From NCBI GenBank assembly GCA_036504075.1, contig DASXVX010000007.1, forward strand, positions 1 through 64,000: 64,000 bases of DNA. The letters run 5' to 3'. This DNA comes from DASXVX01 sp036504075 (lineage in GTDB: Bacteria > Bacillota > Sulfobacillia > Symbiobacteriales > Symbiobacteriaceae). A program made the translations under genes and the position numbers. The notes under the pieces are model-generated. The model was not told the origin of the DNA and did no database searches. It worked only from the letters and a program-made list of their open reading frames with translations. Below are positions 50,398 to 58,355 of the stretch, in pieces; positions within the stretch are counted from its first letter, which is position 1; the number at the start of each line of letters is the position of its first letter.

Positions 50398-50432
50398 TGG
50401 CCACGGGTATTCCCCGTAGCCACCTTTGTTTC
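50398..50432. terminator. Terminator between PilZ gene and hrcA
   Basis: A 10-bp stem (50398-50407 with 50413-50422, one C-A mismatch) is followed on the plus strand by ACCTTTGTTTCC. It lies between two convergent genes and may act both ways. Confidence 0.7.
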
Positions 50433-50437
50433 CGGCA

Positions 50438-51466
50438 CTATCGGTTGCGCAGTGCCGCCTCCGAAAGCTGTTTCGTGACGGCGTTCATGACGCTGACTAC
50501 CCGGGCGTACTCCATCCGTTTGGGTCCGATGACGCCCACCCGTCCGACGATCTCGTCACCCAGGCGATAGATGGCTGACACGACGCTGCAGTCAGCCATT
50601 TCCCGGACCTTTATCTCCTCGCCGATCTGAATCGCCGGTCCGGCTGGGTTGCCGGCATCCAGCACCCCGGAAATCACTTGGTCGTTCTCCAGGAGCGACA
50701 GCAGGTTCCGCACCTTGTCGATGTCACGGAACTCTGGTTGCTCCAGGATACGTGTCGTTCCGCCGAGGTAGATCCGTTGCTGTTCTCCCGGCTCCAGCCT
50801 GCTGCCAAGAAAGAGCATGGCCTGCTCAAGTAACGCCCCGTATTTGGTGAGTTCGGTGTGAAGCGTCCGGGCCGTCGTCCGGGACAGCGCTTCCACCGGC
50901 TGCCCCCGCAGCTGTTCGTTCAGCGATTCAGAGACCCGCTGAAGCTCCAGAACGGTGACCTCCACGGGCAATTCCAGCACCTGGTTCTCGATGAAGCCGC
51001 TATCCGTGATGTACACCAACACGGCCTTGTCGCCGCCAAGCGGAACCAGCCGCAGTTCACGGAAATGCGCTTTCTGAAATTGAGGACCCGATATCACGGC
51101 GGTCAGGTGTGTCGTCTCCGAGAGCACCCGCGCCGTTTCGCGAATCAGGGTGTCGATCTCTCGCACCTTTCGTTCGAAAGTCCGCCGAATCAACTCCTGT
51201 TCGCTCGTGTCGACTTCCCGAGACTCCATAAGGCAATCCACGTAGTACCGGTAGCCGCGGTCCGAGGGAATGCGTCCGGCCGACGTATGCGGCTGCTCCA
51301 GATAGCCGAGCTCTTCGAGGTCGGCCATTTCATTGCGAATGGTCGCGGGGCTCACGCCAAGGCGATACTTCCGGGCGATCGTCCGCGATCCAACCGGTTC
51401 AGCGGTGGCGACGTAATCTTCGATTAGCGCCTGCAAGACCTTGTTCTTACGATCGTCCAGCGGCAA
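50438..51466 (-). CDS. hrcA: Heat-inducible transcription repressor HrcA
   Basis: The 342-residue HrcA has an N-terminal winged helix (VLQALIEDYVATAEPVGSRTI ... SPATIRNEMADLEELGYLEQPHTSAGRIPS) and the GAF-like domain with C-terminal IGPKRMEYARVVSVMNAV. It represses chaperone genes at CIRCE and needs GroE to stay active. The TTG at 51466 follows GGAGGTG by 8 bases. A degenerate CIRCE in its own leader implies autoregulation. The PilZ gene separates it from grpE. Confidence 0.97.
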   Translation of the reverse strand: MPLDDRKNKVLQALIEDYVATAEPVGSRTIARKYRLGVSPATIRNEMADLEELGYLEQPHTSAGRIPSDRGYRYYVDCLMESREVDTSEQELIRRTFERKVREIDTLIRETARVLSETTHLTAVISGPQFQKAHFRELRLVPLGGDKAVLVYITDSGFIENQVLELPVEVTVLELQRVSESLNEQLRGQPVEALSRTTARTLHTELTKYGALLEQAMLFLGSRLEPGEQQRIYLGGTTRILEQPEFRDIDKVRNLLSLLENDQVISGVLDAGNPAGPAIQIGEEIKVREMADCSVVSAIYRLGDEIVGRVGVIGPKRMEYARVVSVMNAVTKQLSEAALRNR

Positions 51467-51496
51467 CGAAACGTCACCTCCGGTCAGGCCTGTTCA

Positions 51497-51523
51497 CTAG
51501 CAGTGTGCAGATGAGAGTGCTAG
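51497..51523 (-). promoter_or_regulatory. Degenerate CIRCE in the hrcA leader
   Basis: CTAGCAGTG-N9-GAGTGCTAG keeps the 9-9-9 CIRCE layout with changes at the outer bases and two inside one arm. It lies 31 bases before hrcA and downstream of the promoter at 51538-51566, so weaker autorepression by HrcA is likely. Confidence 0.8.
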
Positions 51524-51537
51524 TACCCCGTAGTATG

Positions 51538-51566
51538 AACATAGCACTGACACAGTTCTCAGTCAA
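51538..51566 (-). promoter_or_regulatory. Sigma-A promoter of hrcA
   Basis: On the minus strand TTGACT (51566-51561) and TATGTT (51543-51538) are 17 bases apart, upstream of the degenerate CIRCE. Confidence 0.75.
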
Positions 51567-51847
51567 GCCGGGCAAAGGTTTCCGGGATTTTGGGCTGCTC
51601 CCTTCAACAGACCGAAAAACTCCTTGTTATCGTTCCCGCCAAACCACATGTGCCTATCCGCCCTTGTCGTACCGAGTCCTGGCAGCTTCGATCTTTATGC
51701 ACCCGAATATCTCGGACAAGGTGATCGATCATCAATACATAATCTGTCAATAATGCAATCGTAATAGAGTCCCTTTCCGTATCGAACAACAGAGCGCCCA
51801 AAATCGTATGGAAAATAGAGGTACCTATATTCAAGTGCTCCTCTAAT
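51567..51847. other. AT-richer intergenic stretch without recognised gene
   Basis: The segment between the hrcA promoter and the PGK-like operon is markedly poorer in GC than its surroundings, especially after 51700. No frame has a convincing ribosome site. It may hold promoter or operator DNA for the plus-strand operon. Confidence 0.45.
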
Positions 51848-51888
51848 ATTGTTTATTATATTTGAATGCGCGTTATTAAATAAACAAT
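51848..51888 (+). promoter_or_regulatory. 10-bp inverted repeat upstream of the PGK-like operon
   Basis: ATTGTTTATT (51848-51857) and AATAAACAAT (51879-51888) form a perfect inverted repeat with a 21-base spacer, ending 22 bases before the start codon. It is a candidate operator in an AT-rich promoter zone. No clear -35/-10 pair could be fixed. Confidence 0.45.
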
Positions 51889-51910
51889 TTGATAAAGAGG
51901 AGGGCGCCCA

Positions 51911-53119
51911 ATGGCATGGACTCCGGCGCGTATTGACCCGGTTCCTCTTCACACCCTGCGGGATCGCTGGGACGAGGTAAAAGGGTTGCGAGTCTTCCTG
52001 CGAGTGGATTTAAACCTCCCCACCGGACCCGATCATCAGATTCTGTGCGATTACCGGATTCGCCGGGTAGTTGGGTTGGTTGGCGTACTCTCCCGAATGG
52101 GTTGCCGTGTGATTGTGGCTTCCCATTATGGCCGCCCCCTGGGGCGCCCCGACCCGAACTTGAGTCTTGCGACTTTCCTGGACGCGTTCGCCCGCCAGCT
52201 GGAGCCTCAGGTCACCTTTCTCCCTGACTGTGTGGGCCCCGAAGTGCGGAAAGCCATCGACGGTTCAGTCCCGGGTTCAGTTTTCTTGCTGGAGAATTTA
52301 CGCTTTCATCCGGGTGAGGATGCCGCCGACCCGGAGTTCGCCGCCCAGTTGGCCAAGCTGGCCGACGTGTACGTGAATGACGCCTTCAGCGTCTCCCACC
52401 GGTATCACGCCTCGACCGTGCTTCTGCCCCATCTTCTGCCGGCGTATGCCGGACCGGCTTTTGCCAACGAGTACCTGCGCGCCGTGACGCTGCTGCAAAC
52501 GATCCGGCCGCCGGTTGTGATGATCTCCGGCGGTCTCAAGCTGGACAAACTGGCGGTCTATGCGGACCTCATGTCCCGAGTGGACCACCTTCTGCTGGGG
52601 AGCGGCTTCGCCAGTACGCTCCGCGGACGCCCCGAACTGCTGACCGGCGAGTTTGCCAGTCGTACCGTCCTTCCGGTCGACCTGCTGGTCAAATCACCCG
52701 ACGGCGGACTGAACGAGGTTAGCTGGGGGGACCTGAAGCCCGACAGCGCAGCCATTGACATCGGCCCGAAGACGGTCGCCCTGTTCCGGGAAAAGATTCG
52801 CCACGCCGGCACCCTGCTGTTTAACGGTTCGCTGGGCGCCCTGCCGTTTACCGATCCCTACTCCAGCCACCATCTCATCGTGGATTCATTCGTGGCGGCT
52901 CGGGGCATCAAGGTTGTCTGCGGTGGCACGGGGGTCAGCCTCTTCATCAACTCCAGCGAAGCACGGAAGGTCAACTACATCTTCCCGGGCGGGGGGGCGA
53001 TCTTGGCCTTCCTCAACGATCAATCAAACCCGGCCATCCCGCTGCTGGTGAAATCCAACTGGTCCGCGGCTTACCGTGTAGCTCCGTCCAAGCAAATCGG
53101 ATTTTCGGAGGGATCTTGA
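51911..53119 (+). CDS. Divergent phosphoglycerate kinase-like protein
   Basis: The 402-residue protein aligns with PGK throughout. The N-domain keeps the 3-phosphoglycerate site: R31-V-D-L-N-L-P37, the HYGRP loop, LLENLRFHPGE and VNDAFSVSHRYHAS. The nucleotide domain is altered: GGAKVxDK has become GGLKLDK (one residue shorter), NGPxGVFE has become NGSLGALPF with loss of the ribose-binding Glu, and GGGD has become CGGTG without the conserved Asp. ATP-dependent phosphoglycerate kinase activity is therefore doubtful. It may use another nucleotide or have become a binding protein. ATG with GAGGAGGG. Its stop overlaps the start of the CYTH-like gene (TGATG), so they are coupled. Confidence 0.8.
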   Translation: MAWTPARIDPVPLHTLRDRWDEVKGLRVFLRVDLNLPTGPDHQILCDYRIRRVVGLVGVLSRMGCRVIVASHYGRPLGRPDPNLSLATFLDAFARQLEPQVTFLPDCVGPEVRKAIDGSVPGSVFLLENLRFHPGEDAADPEFAAQLAKLADVYVNDAFSVSHRYHASTVLLPHLLPAYAGPAFANEYLRAVTLLQTIRPPVVMISGGLKLDKLAVYADLMSRVDHLLLGSGFASTLRGRPELLTGEFASRTVLPVDLLVKSPDGGLNEVSWGDLKPDSAAIDIGPKTVALFREKIRHAGTLLFNGSLGALPFTDPYSSHHLIVDSFVAARGIKVVCGGTGVSLFINSSEARKVNYIFPGGGAILAFLNDQSNPAIPLLVKSNWSAAYRVAPSKQIGFSEGS

Positions 53120-53769
53120 TGGGTGCAGCCTGGGAGTGGCGTGGGTTCCAACCACATCGGGACGGCGACGCGCTGCTGGAACTGGCGGGCGCTATCGCTG
53201 CCACCGTCGGTCTCGAAAGGCCTCGCGACGTGGTTGCCGAGCGGGATGCTTACCTCGTGCTCCCGGGGCTGCGGCATAACTTCAAGCTCCGCCGCGGCGC
53301 CCTGGAGGTAAAGCGGCAGGTCGTACGGCTGCGGGAGGGGTTCTCCCTCTGGCAGGATAAGGTGGTCTGGGACTTCCCCCTGGCCCCGGAGCGTCTGGCC
53401 GAACTCTGGTCGCTGTTACCGGGCCGCGGGTCCCTTCCCCCGTCTGAAGCCTCGTCGTCCGCTGCGCTGGTCGCGGCCCTGCGCAAGCGCGGTCTGACCC
53501 TGGTTCAGGTGACGAAGCACCGGGTGCGGATGGATGACGGGCGGGCCAGGTTGGAACTGGCGGACCTGGAACTGTCGGAATCATTCCGCTGGATTTCCGT
53601 ATGCGTCGACGGTTACGACCTGGAAGGGGTGCGGGACCTGGTCCGCCGCAGCCGTGTGCGCCCCGGCACCCGTGTGATGAGCTACATAGACCTGCTGCAC
53701 GAAGCCTTGTGGTGGTGTCCGGAATTGGCTGAGGAGGCGGTGACAACCGGTGACATCTGCAGTCCCTAA
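53119..53769 (+). CDS. CYTH-like (triphosphate tunnel fold) protein
   Basis: The 216-residue protein resembles CYTH-superfamily members. It starts with a WEWRGF strand, followed by YLVLPGLRHNFKLRRGALEVKRQV, the pattern of strands carrying alternating Arg/Lys that line the phosphate tunnel, then GFSLWQDKVVWDFPL and a C-terminal half with paired acidic residues (RLELADLELSES). CYTH proteins include triphosphatases, class IV adenylate cyclases and polyphosphate-related enzymes. The classical ExExK motif is replaced by E-W-R. The ATG at 53119 overlaps the PGK-like stop and has GGAGGG upstream. The link to a PGK-like protein suggests phosphorylated-metabolite chemistry, but this is inference. Confidence 0.5.
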   Translation: MGAAWEWRGFQPHRDGDALLELAGAIAATVGLERPRDVVAERDAYLVLPGLRHNFKLRRGALEVKRQVVRLREGFSLWQDKVVWDFPLAPERLAELWSLLPGRGSLPPSEASSSAALVAALRKRGLTLVQVTKHRVRMDDGRARLELADLELSESFRWISVCVDGYDLEGVRDLVRRSRVRPGTRVMSYIDLLHEALWWCPELAEEAVTTGDICSP

Positions 53770-54277
53770 ACTGTTTTGGTCCTGTTTTAAGATCGGCCTC
53801 GTGGCCTTTGGCGGCGGTAATACGGCCATTCGGCTGCTGGAGGCCGAGGCGGTGCCGCAGTGGCTGACTCGGCAAGATTTTGGTGAGCTGGTGGGCATTA
53901 ACTTTGCGTTTCCGGGCGTGAGTATCGTCAAACTAGCCGGCATGGTCGGGTTGAAGGCCGCCGGAGGCTGGGGTCTCCTGGCCGCCGTGGTCGGGCTGGT
54001 TACACCCGGGCTGGTCCTCACCATTTCGGCGTACGGCGTGCTCCTGCGCTACCGGGACCACCCGCTGGTCCAGCGGGGGCTACTGGCGATGCAGTATGCG
54101 GCGGTCGCGTTACTGATTAGCAGCGCAATCAATATCTTTCAGACCACTTCCGGCGTCAAGATTCAATGGATAACCATCGCGTTTACGGCAGCCCTGTTTG
54201 CGGCCGTGCAGTTCCTGAAAGTATCGCCGGTCCTGGTGATGGTCGCCGCCGTGGTCACAGGCGTGTGGCTCGTTTAG
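53750..54277 (+). CDS. Single-domain ChrA-type (chromate transporter family) membrane protein
   Basis: The 175-residue protein is one CHR domain: FKIGLVAFGGGNTAIRLLEAEAV, then a helix ending FGELVGINFAFPGVSIVKLAG and five to six hydrophobic segments, with the family's G-G-G-x-x and P-G motifs. Short CHR proteins usually come as two adjacent genes of opposite topology. No second copy is seen here. The family exports chromate in some species, but many members have unknown substrates. The GTG at 53750 overlaps the CYTH-like gene by 20 bases, so it is the third gene of the operon. Its ribosome site (GAGGAGG) is 12 bases away, a little far. Confidence 0.78.
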   Translation: MTSAVPKLFWSCFKIGLVAFGGGNTAIRLLEAEAVPQWLTRQDFGELVGINFAFPGVSIVKLAGMVGLKAAGGWGLLAAVVGLVTPGLVLTISAYGVLLRYRDHPLVQRGLLAMQYAAVALLISSAINIFQTTSGVKIQWITIAFTAALFAAVQFLKVSPVLVMVAAVVTGVWLV

Positions 54278-54314
54278 AAGCTGATGGTGACTCATTGTCT
54301 TAGGAGGTGCCTCC

Positions 54315-56180
54315 ATGCGTTTGCGGATTGGCGTCAAGCTAGCCATCGGCTTCCTTAGCATCGTGCTTGTGATGGGTGCCGGTGGCTGGTGGAGCTATCG
54401 GTCTCTCGGGAATCTTCAGAGCCGCTATGGTCAGCTATTGGACAAGACCTACCCAGCGGCTCTGGCCGCCCTGAACCTGAACGTCGAGATTCAGTCTCAA
54501 TCCCAACGAATCATGCAGTATGCGGCGACCCGCGACAGTCAGGCCATTGATGCCATTCGGAAGTCGCGGGACCGGGCTGACGGGTACATGAGTGCACTAA
54601 AGGAAGCGACCGCCGCTGATCAGGAGTTGGCTACCGCTTACAAGGCGGTGGACGACCAGCGAGCTCGCTTCTATAAAATGGTAAACTCTCTGTTCGTAGA
54701 TGGCGACGGCATGAAATCGGATGACCTTCTGCTCAGTGCTGAAAACGCCCGGTCTGTCGGGGAGAAGATGAGCAGCGCTGTAAACGCGTTGGTGACGTTG
54801 CAGCAAAACCGGGTCGAGGCTGAACATAGCGCCGTCTCGGCGATGGCGGACTCCTCCATTCATGTCCTTCAGGTCGTCGCCCTGGTGGTGCTGGTGCTCA
54901 CCTTGCTGATCATTTTCCTGGGGCAACTGCTAATCGGGCGGCCGGTCGCCCGGATTGCGGCCGAACTGAAACTGATTGCCAGCGGCGCCGGCGACCTGAC
55001 CAAGCGGATTCACATCCGCACCGGGGACGAACTTGAGTCGCTGGCGGACAGCTTCAACCAGCTTCAACAGTCCATGCAGGTCATGGTCAAGCAGATTATG
55101 CAGTCCAGCGGAACGATTTCGGAGCGGACCCGGCGAGTGGAGCAAAGCACCCGGTCCGTTGTGGAAGCTTCCGGGCAGGTCTCCCAGGCCATGGGGAGTG
55201 TGGCGGCGGGTGCCGACACCCAGGTACAAAGCGTCACGATCGCATCCTCGACCATGGAGGAGCTGGTAGGCGCTATCAGCCAGATCGCTTCCGGGGCCAA
55301 TATGCAGGCGATGCAGGTCCAGCAGACGACTGCCACGGTTAACAGCATGGTTAACTCCATGCGGGAAGTGGCCGGCAACGCCAACAACCTGACCGGCGCT
55401 GCCGCAGCGGCAGCCGACACAGCTCGGGAAGGCGCCCGGATTGTGGACGAGACCGTTCAGGGCATGCTGCGAATCCGGGAGCGGGTGCTCAATTCCGCTC
55501 TCCGCATCCAAGAGTTGGATTCCCACAGCCGGCGGATCAACGACATCATGGTGGTCATTACCGACATCGCCAGCCAGACGAACCTGCTGGCCCTCAACGC
55601 CGCCATTGAGGCGGCCCGGGCCGGGGCCCAGGGGCGTGGGTTTGCCGTCGTGGCTGAAGAGGTTCGAAAGCTGGCCGAGCGCTCCGGCCAGTCGGCCAAG
55701 GAGATTCGCACCCTGATCCAAAACATCCAGGCTGGCACGGCCGAGACCGTCAAGGCCATCAACGAGGGCGCTCGGGACGCTGAAGCCGGGGCGGATCTAG
55801 CCGCCTCTGCCGGCGAGGCGCTCAAGGCGATTCTCGAGTCGGTGGAGCGAACCAAGGAAGGCAGCCGGAGCATCTCTGTGGCGGCGAACCAAGTGCTAAA
55901 GGCTACGCAGGAAGTCGCCGGCGCCGTGGAGGAAGTGGCCGCCGTCTCGGAGGAAAACTCCGCCGCCACGGAAGAGATGGCCGCCGGCGCAAACCAGGTG
56001 TCGGAAACCATCATTCAGGTCCGGGATGTGTCCCTCGACAACAACACCGCCGTGGAGCAGGTGGCATCTTCCCTGCAAGAAGTAAACGAGTCCATGACCA
56101 GTATCGCCGAGACCACCAACGACCTGATCCAGGTCGCTGAGCAGTTGAGCCGGCTGATGGGGCAGTTCAAAGTGGAGTGA
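54315..56180 (+). CDS. Methyl-accepting chemotaxis protein
   Basis: The 621-residue receptor has a first membrane segment (about 8-25), an extracytoplasmic four-helix-type sensor (about 30-180), a second membrane segment (HVLQVVALVVLVLTLLIIFLG), a HAMP domain (about 205-260) and a cytoplasmic signalling coil. The hairpin tip is highly conserved (DIASQTNLLALNAAIEAARAG ... FAVVAEEVRKLAERS, read in two parts). It should pass ligand signals to CheA/CheW. ATG with AGGAGGTG. No other chemotaxis gene is in the window. The ligand is unknown. Confidence 0.95.
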   Translation: MRLRIGVKLAIGFLSIVLVMGAGGWWSYRSLGNLQSRYGQLLDKTYPAALAALNLNVEIQSQSQRIMQYAATRDSQAIDAIRKSRDRADGYMSALKEATAADQELATAYKAVDDQRARFYKMVNSLFVDGDGMKSDDLLLSAENARSVGEKMSSAVNALVTLQQNRVEAEHSAVSAMADSSIHVLQVVALVVLVLTLLIIFLGQLLIGRPVARIAAELKLIASGAGDLTKRIHIRTGDELESLADSFNQLQQSMQVMVKQIMQSSGTISERTRRVEQSTRSVVEASGQVSQAMGSVAAGADTQVQSVTIASSTMEELVGAISQIASGANMQAMQVQQTTATVNSMVNSMREVAGNANNLTGAAAAAADTAREGARIVDETVQGMLRIRERVLNSALRIQELDSHSRRINDIMVVITDIASQTNLLALNAAIEAARAGAQGRGFAVVAEEVRKLAERSGQSAKEIRTLIQNIQAGTAETVKAINEGARDAEAGADLAASAGEALKAILESVERTKEGSRSISVAANQVLKATQEVAGAVEEVAAVSEENSAATEEMAAGANQVSETIIQVRDVSLDNNTAVEQVASSLQEVNESMTSIAETTNDLIQVAEQLSRLMGQFKVE

Positions 56181-56206
56181 AGGCCCGGGATAGCAGAACA
56201 TGGTTG

Positions 56207-56237
56207 AGCGGCTGCAAGTGGGTTGCAGCCGCTTTTG
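56207..56237 (+). terminator. Terminator of the chemoreceptor gene
   Basis: A perfect 11-bp stem AGCGGCTGCAA (56207-56217) / TTGCAGCCGCT (56223-56233) with loop GTGGG is followed by TTTGTGTTG. Confidence 0.9.
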
Positions 56238-56265
56238 TGTTGGGCACACAGCGGGCGCAGGAGTG

Positions 56266-56295
56266 AAAAAAGCACCGGCAGCCTGTGGCTGCCGG
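56266..56295 (-). terminator. Terminator of the NitT/TauT binding-protein gene
   Basis: On the minus strand a 9-bp stem (56287-56295 with 56275-56283) with a 3-base loop is followed by TGC and six T residues. Confidence 0.9.
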
Positions 56296-56305
56296 CCGGC
56301 GAAAC

Positions 56306-57388
56306 CTACTTTACGTTCTGCAGGTACTTGGCATCCACGAACCCGGGCATGTCAAACTGCTTGTCCTTCGGAACGGACCCGCCGTCCTGCAACCGCTTCC
56401 AGAGGATGCCCATGCTGTCCGGGTTGAACTGGCCGTTGGCCGAGAAGGTAGCCTTGTTGTCCTCCAGCATCTTCGTGAAGAGGGTCTCATCACCCTTGAC
56501 CTCGTCCTTGAAGAAGCTGGGGGCCTGCGCCGAGATCTTGGCGCCCGGGTTCGCAGCGATAAACTGGAGGGACTTCGAGACCGTGTTGACCAACCGCTGC
56601 ACCGCATCGCCGTGATCCTTGATGTACCCGGTGGTGCTGATGAGGGCAATCCACGGCACTTCGACCGTCTTGTAAATCGCCTTGATGCCGTCCGGCTTGC
56701 GGGCGTCAACCAGAATGACACCGGTGCCGGCCTTCTCCACAAGGCTAATGTAAGGCTCTATCGTGACCATCGCCTGAACCCTCCCCGTCCCCAGGACTTC
56801 CCGGGCGTCGAGACCGACAGGCACCACCTGAACACTCTTGGAGTCGATACCGTTGGCAGCTAACAGGTCCAGAAGCGTTTTATGGGGTCCGGAACCGATC
56901 GAGCTTACTCCTACCGTTTTGCCTACCAGATCCTTGACCGACTTGATGCTGTCCTTGGCCTGATTGTCCACGATCAGCGCCTGCCCGGGGCCGTTGGTCA
57001 CCATGCTGAGGAGCCGGAACTCACCGCTCTTGTCCTTAAAGACCGTATCGACGGTCGTCAGGGCCAGGTCGACGTCGCCGTTCAGCAAAGCCTTGGAAAC
57101 CTCTGCACCACCCTTGAACTCCACGTACTCGACTTTGATTCCTTCCTGCTCGGCGACCCCGTTCAGGAACAGGGGCAGGTTCTTGAGCGCTGCCTTCTCC
57201 GTGCTGCCAACCTTGACCGTAATGGTCGGCGGCTTGGCCACAGGAGCCTGGGCTTGGGCCGGAGCCGCCTCCGGGGCCTTGGCTTTGGAGTCGGGCTGCG
57301 GGGCAGGTGTGCCGGATTTGGAACCGCCGCACCCGGCGAGTCCAAGCACGAGAGCAAGAGCCAGGGACACGTATACGGTACGCCGCAA
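56306..57388 (-). CDS. ABC transporter substrate-binding lipoprotein, NitT/TauT type
   Basis: The 360-residue lipoprotein has a signal ending in the lipobox LAGC (lipid on Cys20), a Pro/Ala/Gln linker to about residue 55 and an NMT1/THI5-like binding fold (TITVKVGSTEKAALKNLPLFL; GVSSIGSGPHKTLLDLLA; VPWIALISTTGYIKDH). Such proteins bind nitrate, sulfonates, thiamine precursors or aromatic acids. The ligand is unknown. The TTG at 57388 follows AAGGAGGG. No permease or ATPase gene is adjacent on either side and it is bounded by terminators, so it is an orphan receptor relying on a distant transporter. Confidence 0.88.
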   Translation of the reverse strand: MRRTVYVSLALALVLGLAGCGGSKSGTPAPQPDSKAKAPEAAPAQAQAPVAKPPTITVKVGSTEKAALKNLPLFLNGVAEQEGIKVEYVEFKGGAEVSKALLNGDVDLALTTVDTVFKDKSGEFRLLSMVTNGPGQALIVDNQAKDSIKSVKDLVGKTVGVSSIGSGPHKTLLDLLAANGIDSKSVQVVPVGLDAREVLGTGRVQAMVTIEPYISLVEKAGTGVILVDARKPDGIKAIYKTVEVPWIALISTTGYIKDHGDAVQRLVNTVSKSLQFIAANPGAKISAQAPSFFKDEVKGDETLFTKMLEDNKATFSANGQFNPDSMGILWKRLQDGGSVPKDKQFDMPGFVDAKYLQNVK

Positions 57389-57556
57389 GTTGATGTCGCC
57401 CTCCTTTTTCTATGACCCTCCGAGCTTCCATCTGGTCTGTCACCCGAGGTCACGCTATCAAGGTACCTACGATATTTAACGTTATCCTGCACGTTGTTGT
57501 TCGATACTTGGATGGACCTTTGTTGAAGTATTTTCTTGCTCACCTCGCCAACCCCG

Positions 57557-57590
57557 AAAAAAATCCAGGCGACAGCTTACGCTGCCGCCT
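57557..57590 (-). terminator. Terminator of the canonical CYTH gene
   Basis: On the minus strand a 10-bp stem (57581-57590 with 57567-57576, one G-A mismatch) with loop GTAA is followed by GGA and seven T residues, 62 bases after the CYTH stop. Confidence 0.9.
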
Positions 57591-57652
57591 GTTTCCCATA
57601 TGTGCAGGTGCCGCAGGACCTGGTGACGCACTCCCGCCGACAGCCTGTGTTC

Positions 57653-58321
57653 CTAACGCGCTGTTGACTGGGCCTTAAGCGCCAGTCCCCGCTCCAGTTT
57701 GGATGCCGTGGCCGGCATCAGTTGGCCACCGGCCAGGTTGTGGAGGGCGGTCTCAATCGTCCGCAGGGACGCTTCGCCCGCCATCCCGCCGGTCGCCTCC
57801 ACTTCCAGGTCGAAGTAGGCCGTCGGGGCCAGGTCCGGGTACTTGACCACGTCGAGCACCAGCGTGGCCACGGTGCCCACCGGCCGCTCCAGCCGGGCCG
57901 TGCCCACTTTCAGGACCGGCGCCAGGGGACCGCAGGGCTTGCCTTCGAAGAACGCCCGGGCCGGAAACGGCCCTTCGCCGACCAGGTCCTTGACATGGGA
58001 GAGCACCCAGTCTACCCGCTCCTGGTCCAGCGGCTCTTCGAACTCCTCGCGCTGCGTGAGCGCCCCCTCCTGGACCCGGTTCATCTTGAGCGTGATTAAC
58101 GCCTTACCGTCCACCATCCGGGAGCGCAGGCCGGCCCCGGCGGCGGCCAGTGCGCCGTCGGCGGTGTCGTAGTACAGGTCCCAGATTTCGTGCTGCCTGA
58201 GGTGGCCCAGAGCGAAACCGCCCAGGTGACGCTCCTTGGTCATCCTGGTCAAAAAGGCCAGCGGCCCGCCCGCCACCGACGGCTTCACATGCAGTTTGAT
58301 TTCGACTTCCAAGGGTCGCAT
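57653..58321 (-). CDS. CYTH-domain protein (canonical ExExK)
   Basis: The 222-residue protein has the CYTH signature E-V-E-I-K at residues 5-9 (PLEVEIKLHV), followed by the tunnel strands YYDTADGALAAAGAGLRSRMVDG, LITLKMNRV and a late acidic strand YFDLEVEATGG. CYTH enzymes hydrolyse triphosphates such as inorganic tripolyphosphate or thiamine triphosphate, or cyclise ATP. Tripolyphosphatase is the most common bacterial activity. The ATG at 58321 with AGGAAGG is chosen because the motif must be at the extreme N-terminus. It is the second CYTH-type gene in the window. Confidence 0.85.
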   Translation of the reverse strand: MRPLEVEIKLHVKPSVAGGPLAFLTRMTKERHLGGFALGHLRQHEIWDLYYDTADGALAAAGAGLRSRMVDGKALITLKMNRVQEGALTQREEFEEPLDQERVDWVLSHVKDLVGEGPFPARAFFEGKPCGPLAPVLKVGTARLERPVGTVATLVLDVVKYPDLAPTAYFDLEVEATGGMAGEASLRTIETALHNLAGGQLMPATASKLERGLALKAQSTAR

Positions 58322-58355
58322 CCGCCTTCCTTGACCGATCGGGTTTAATCGCTGC

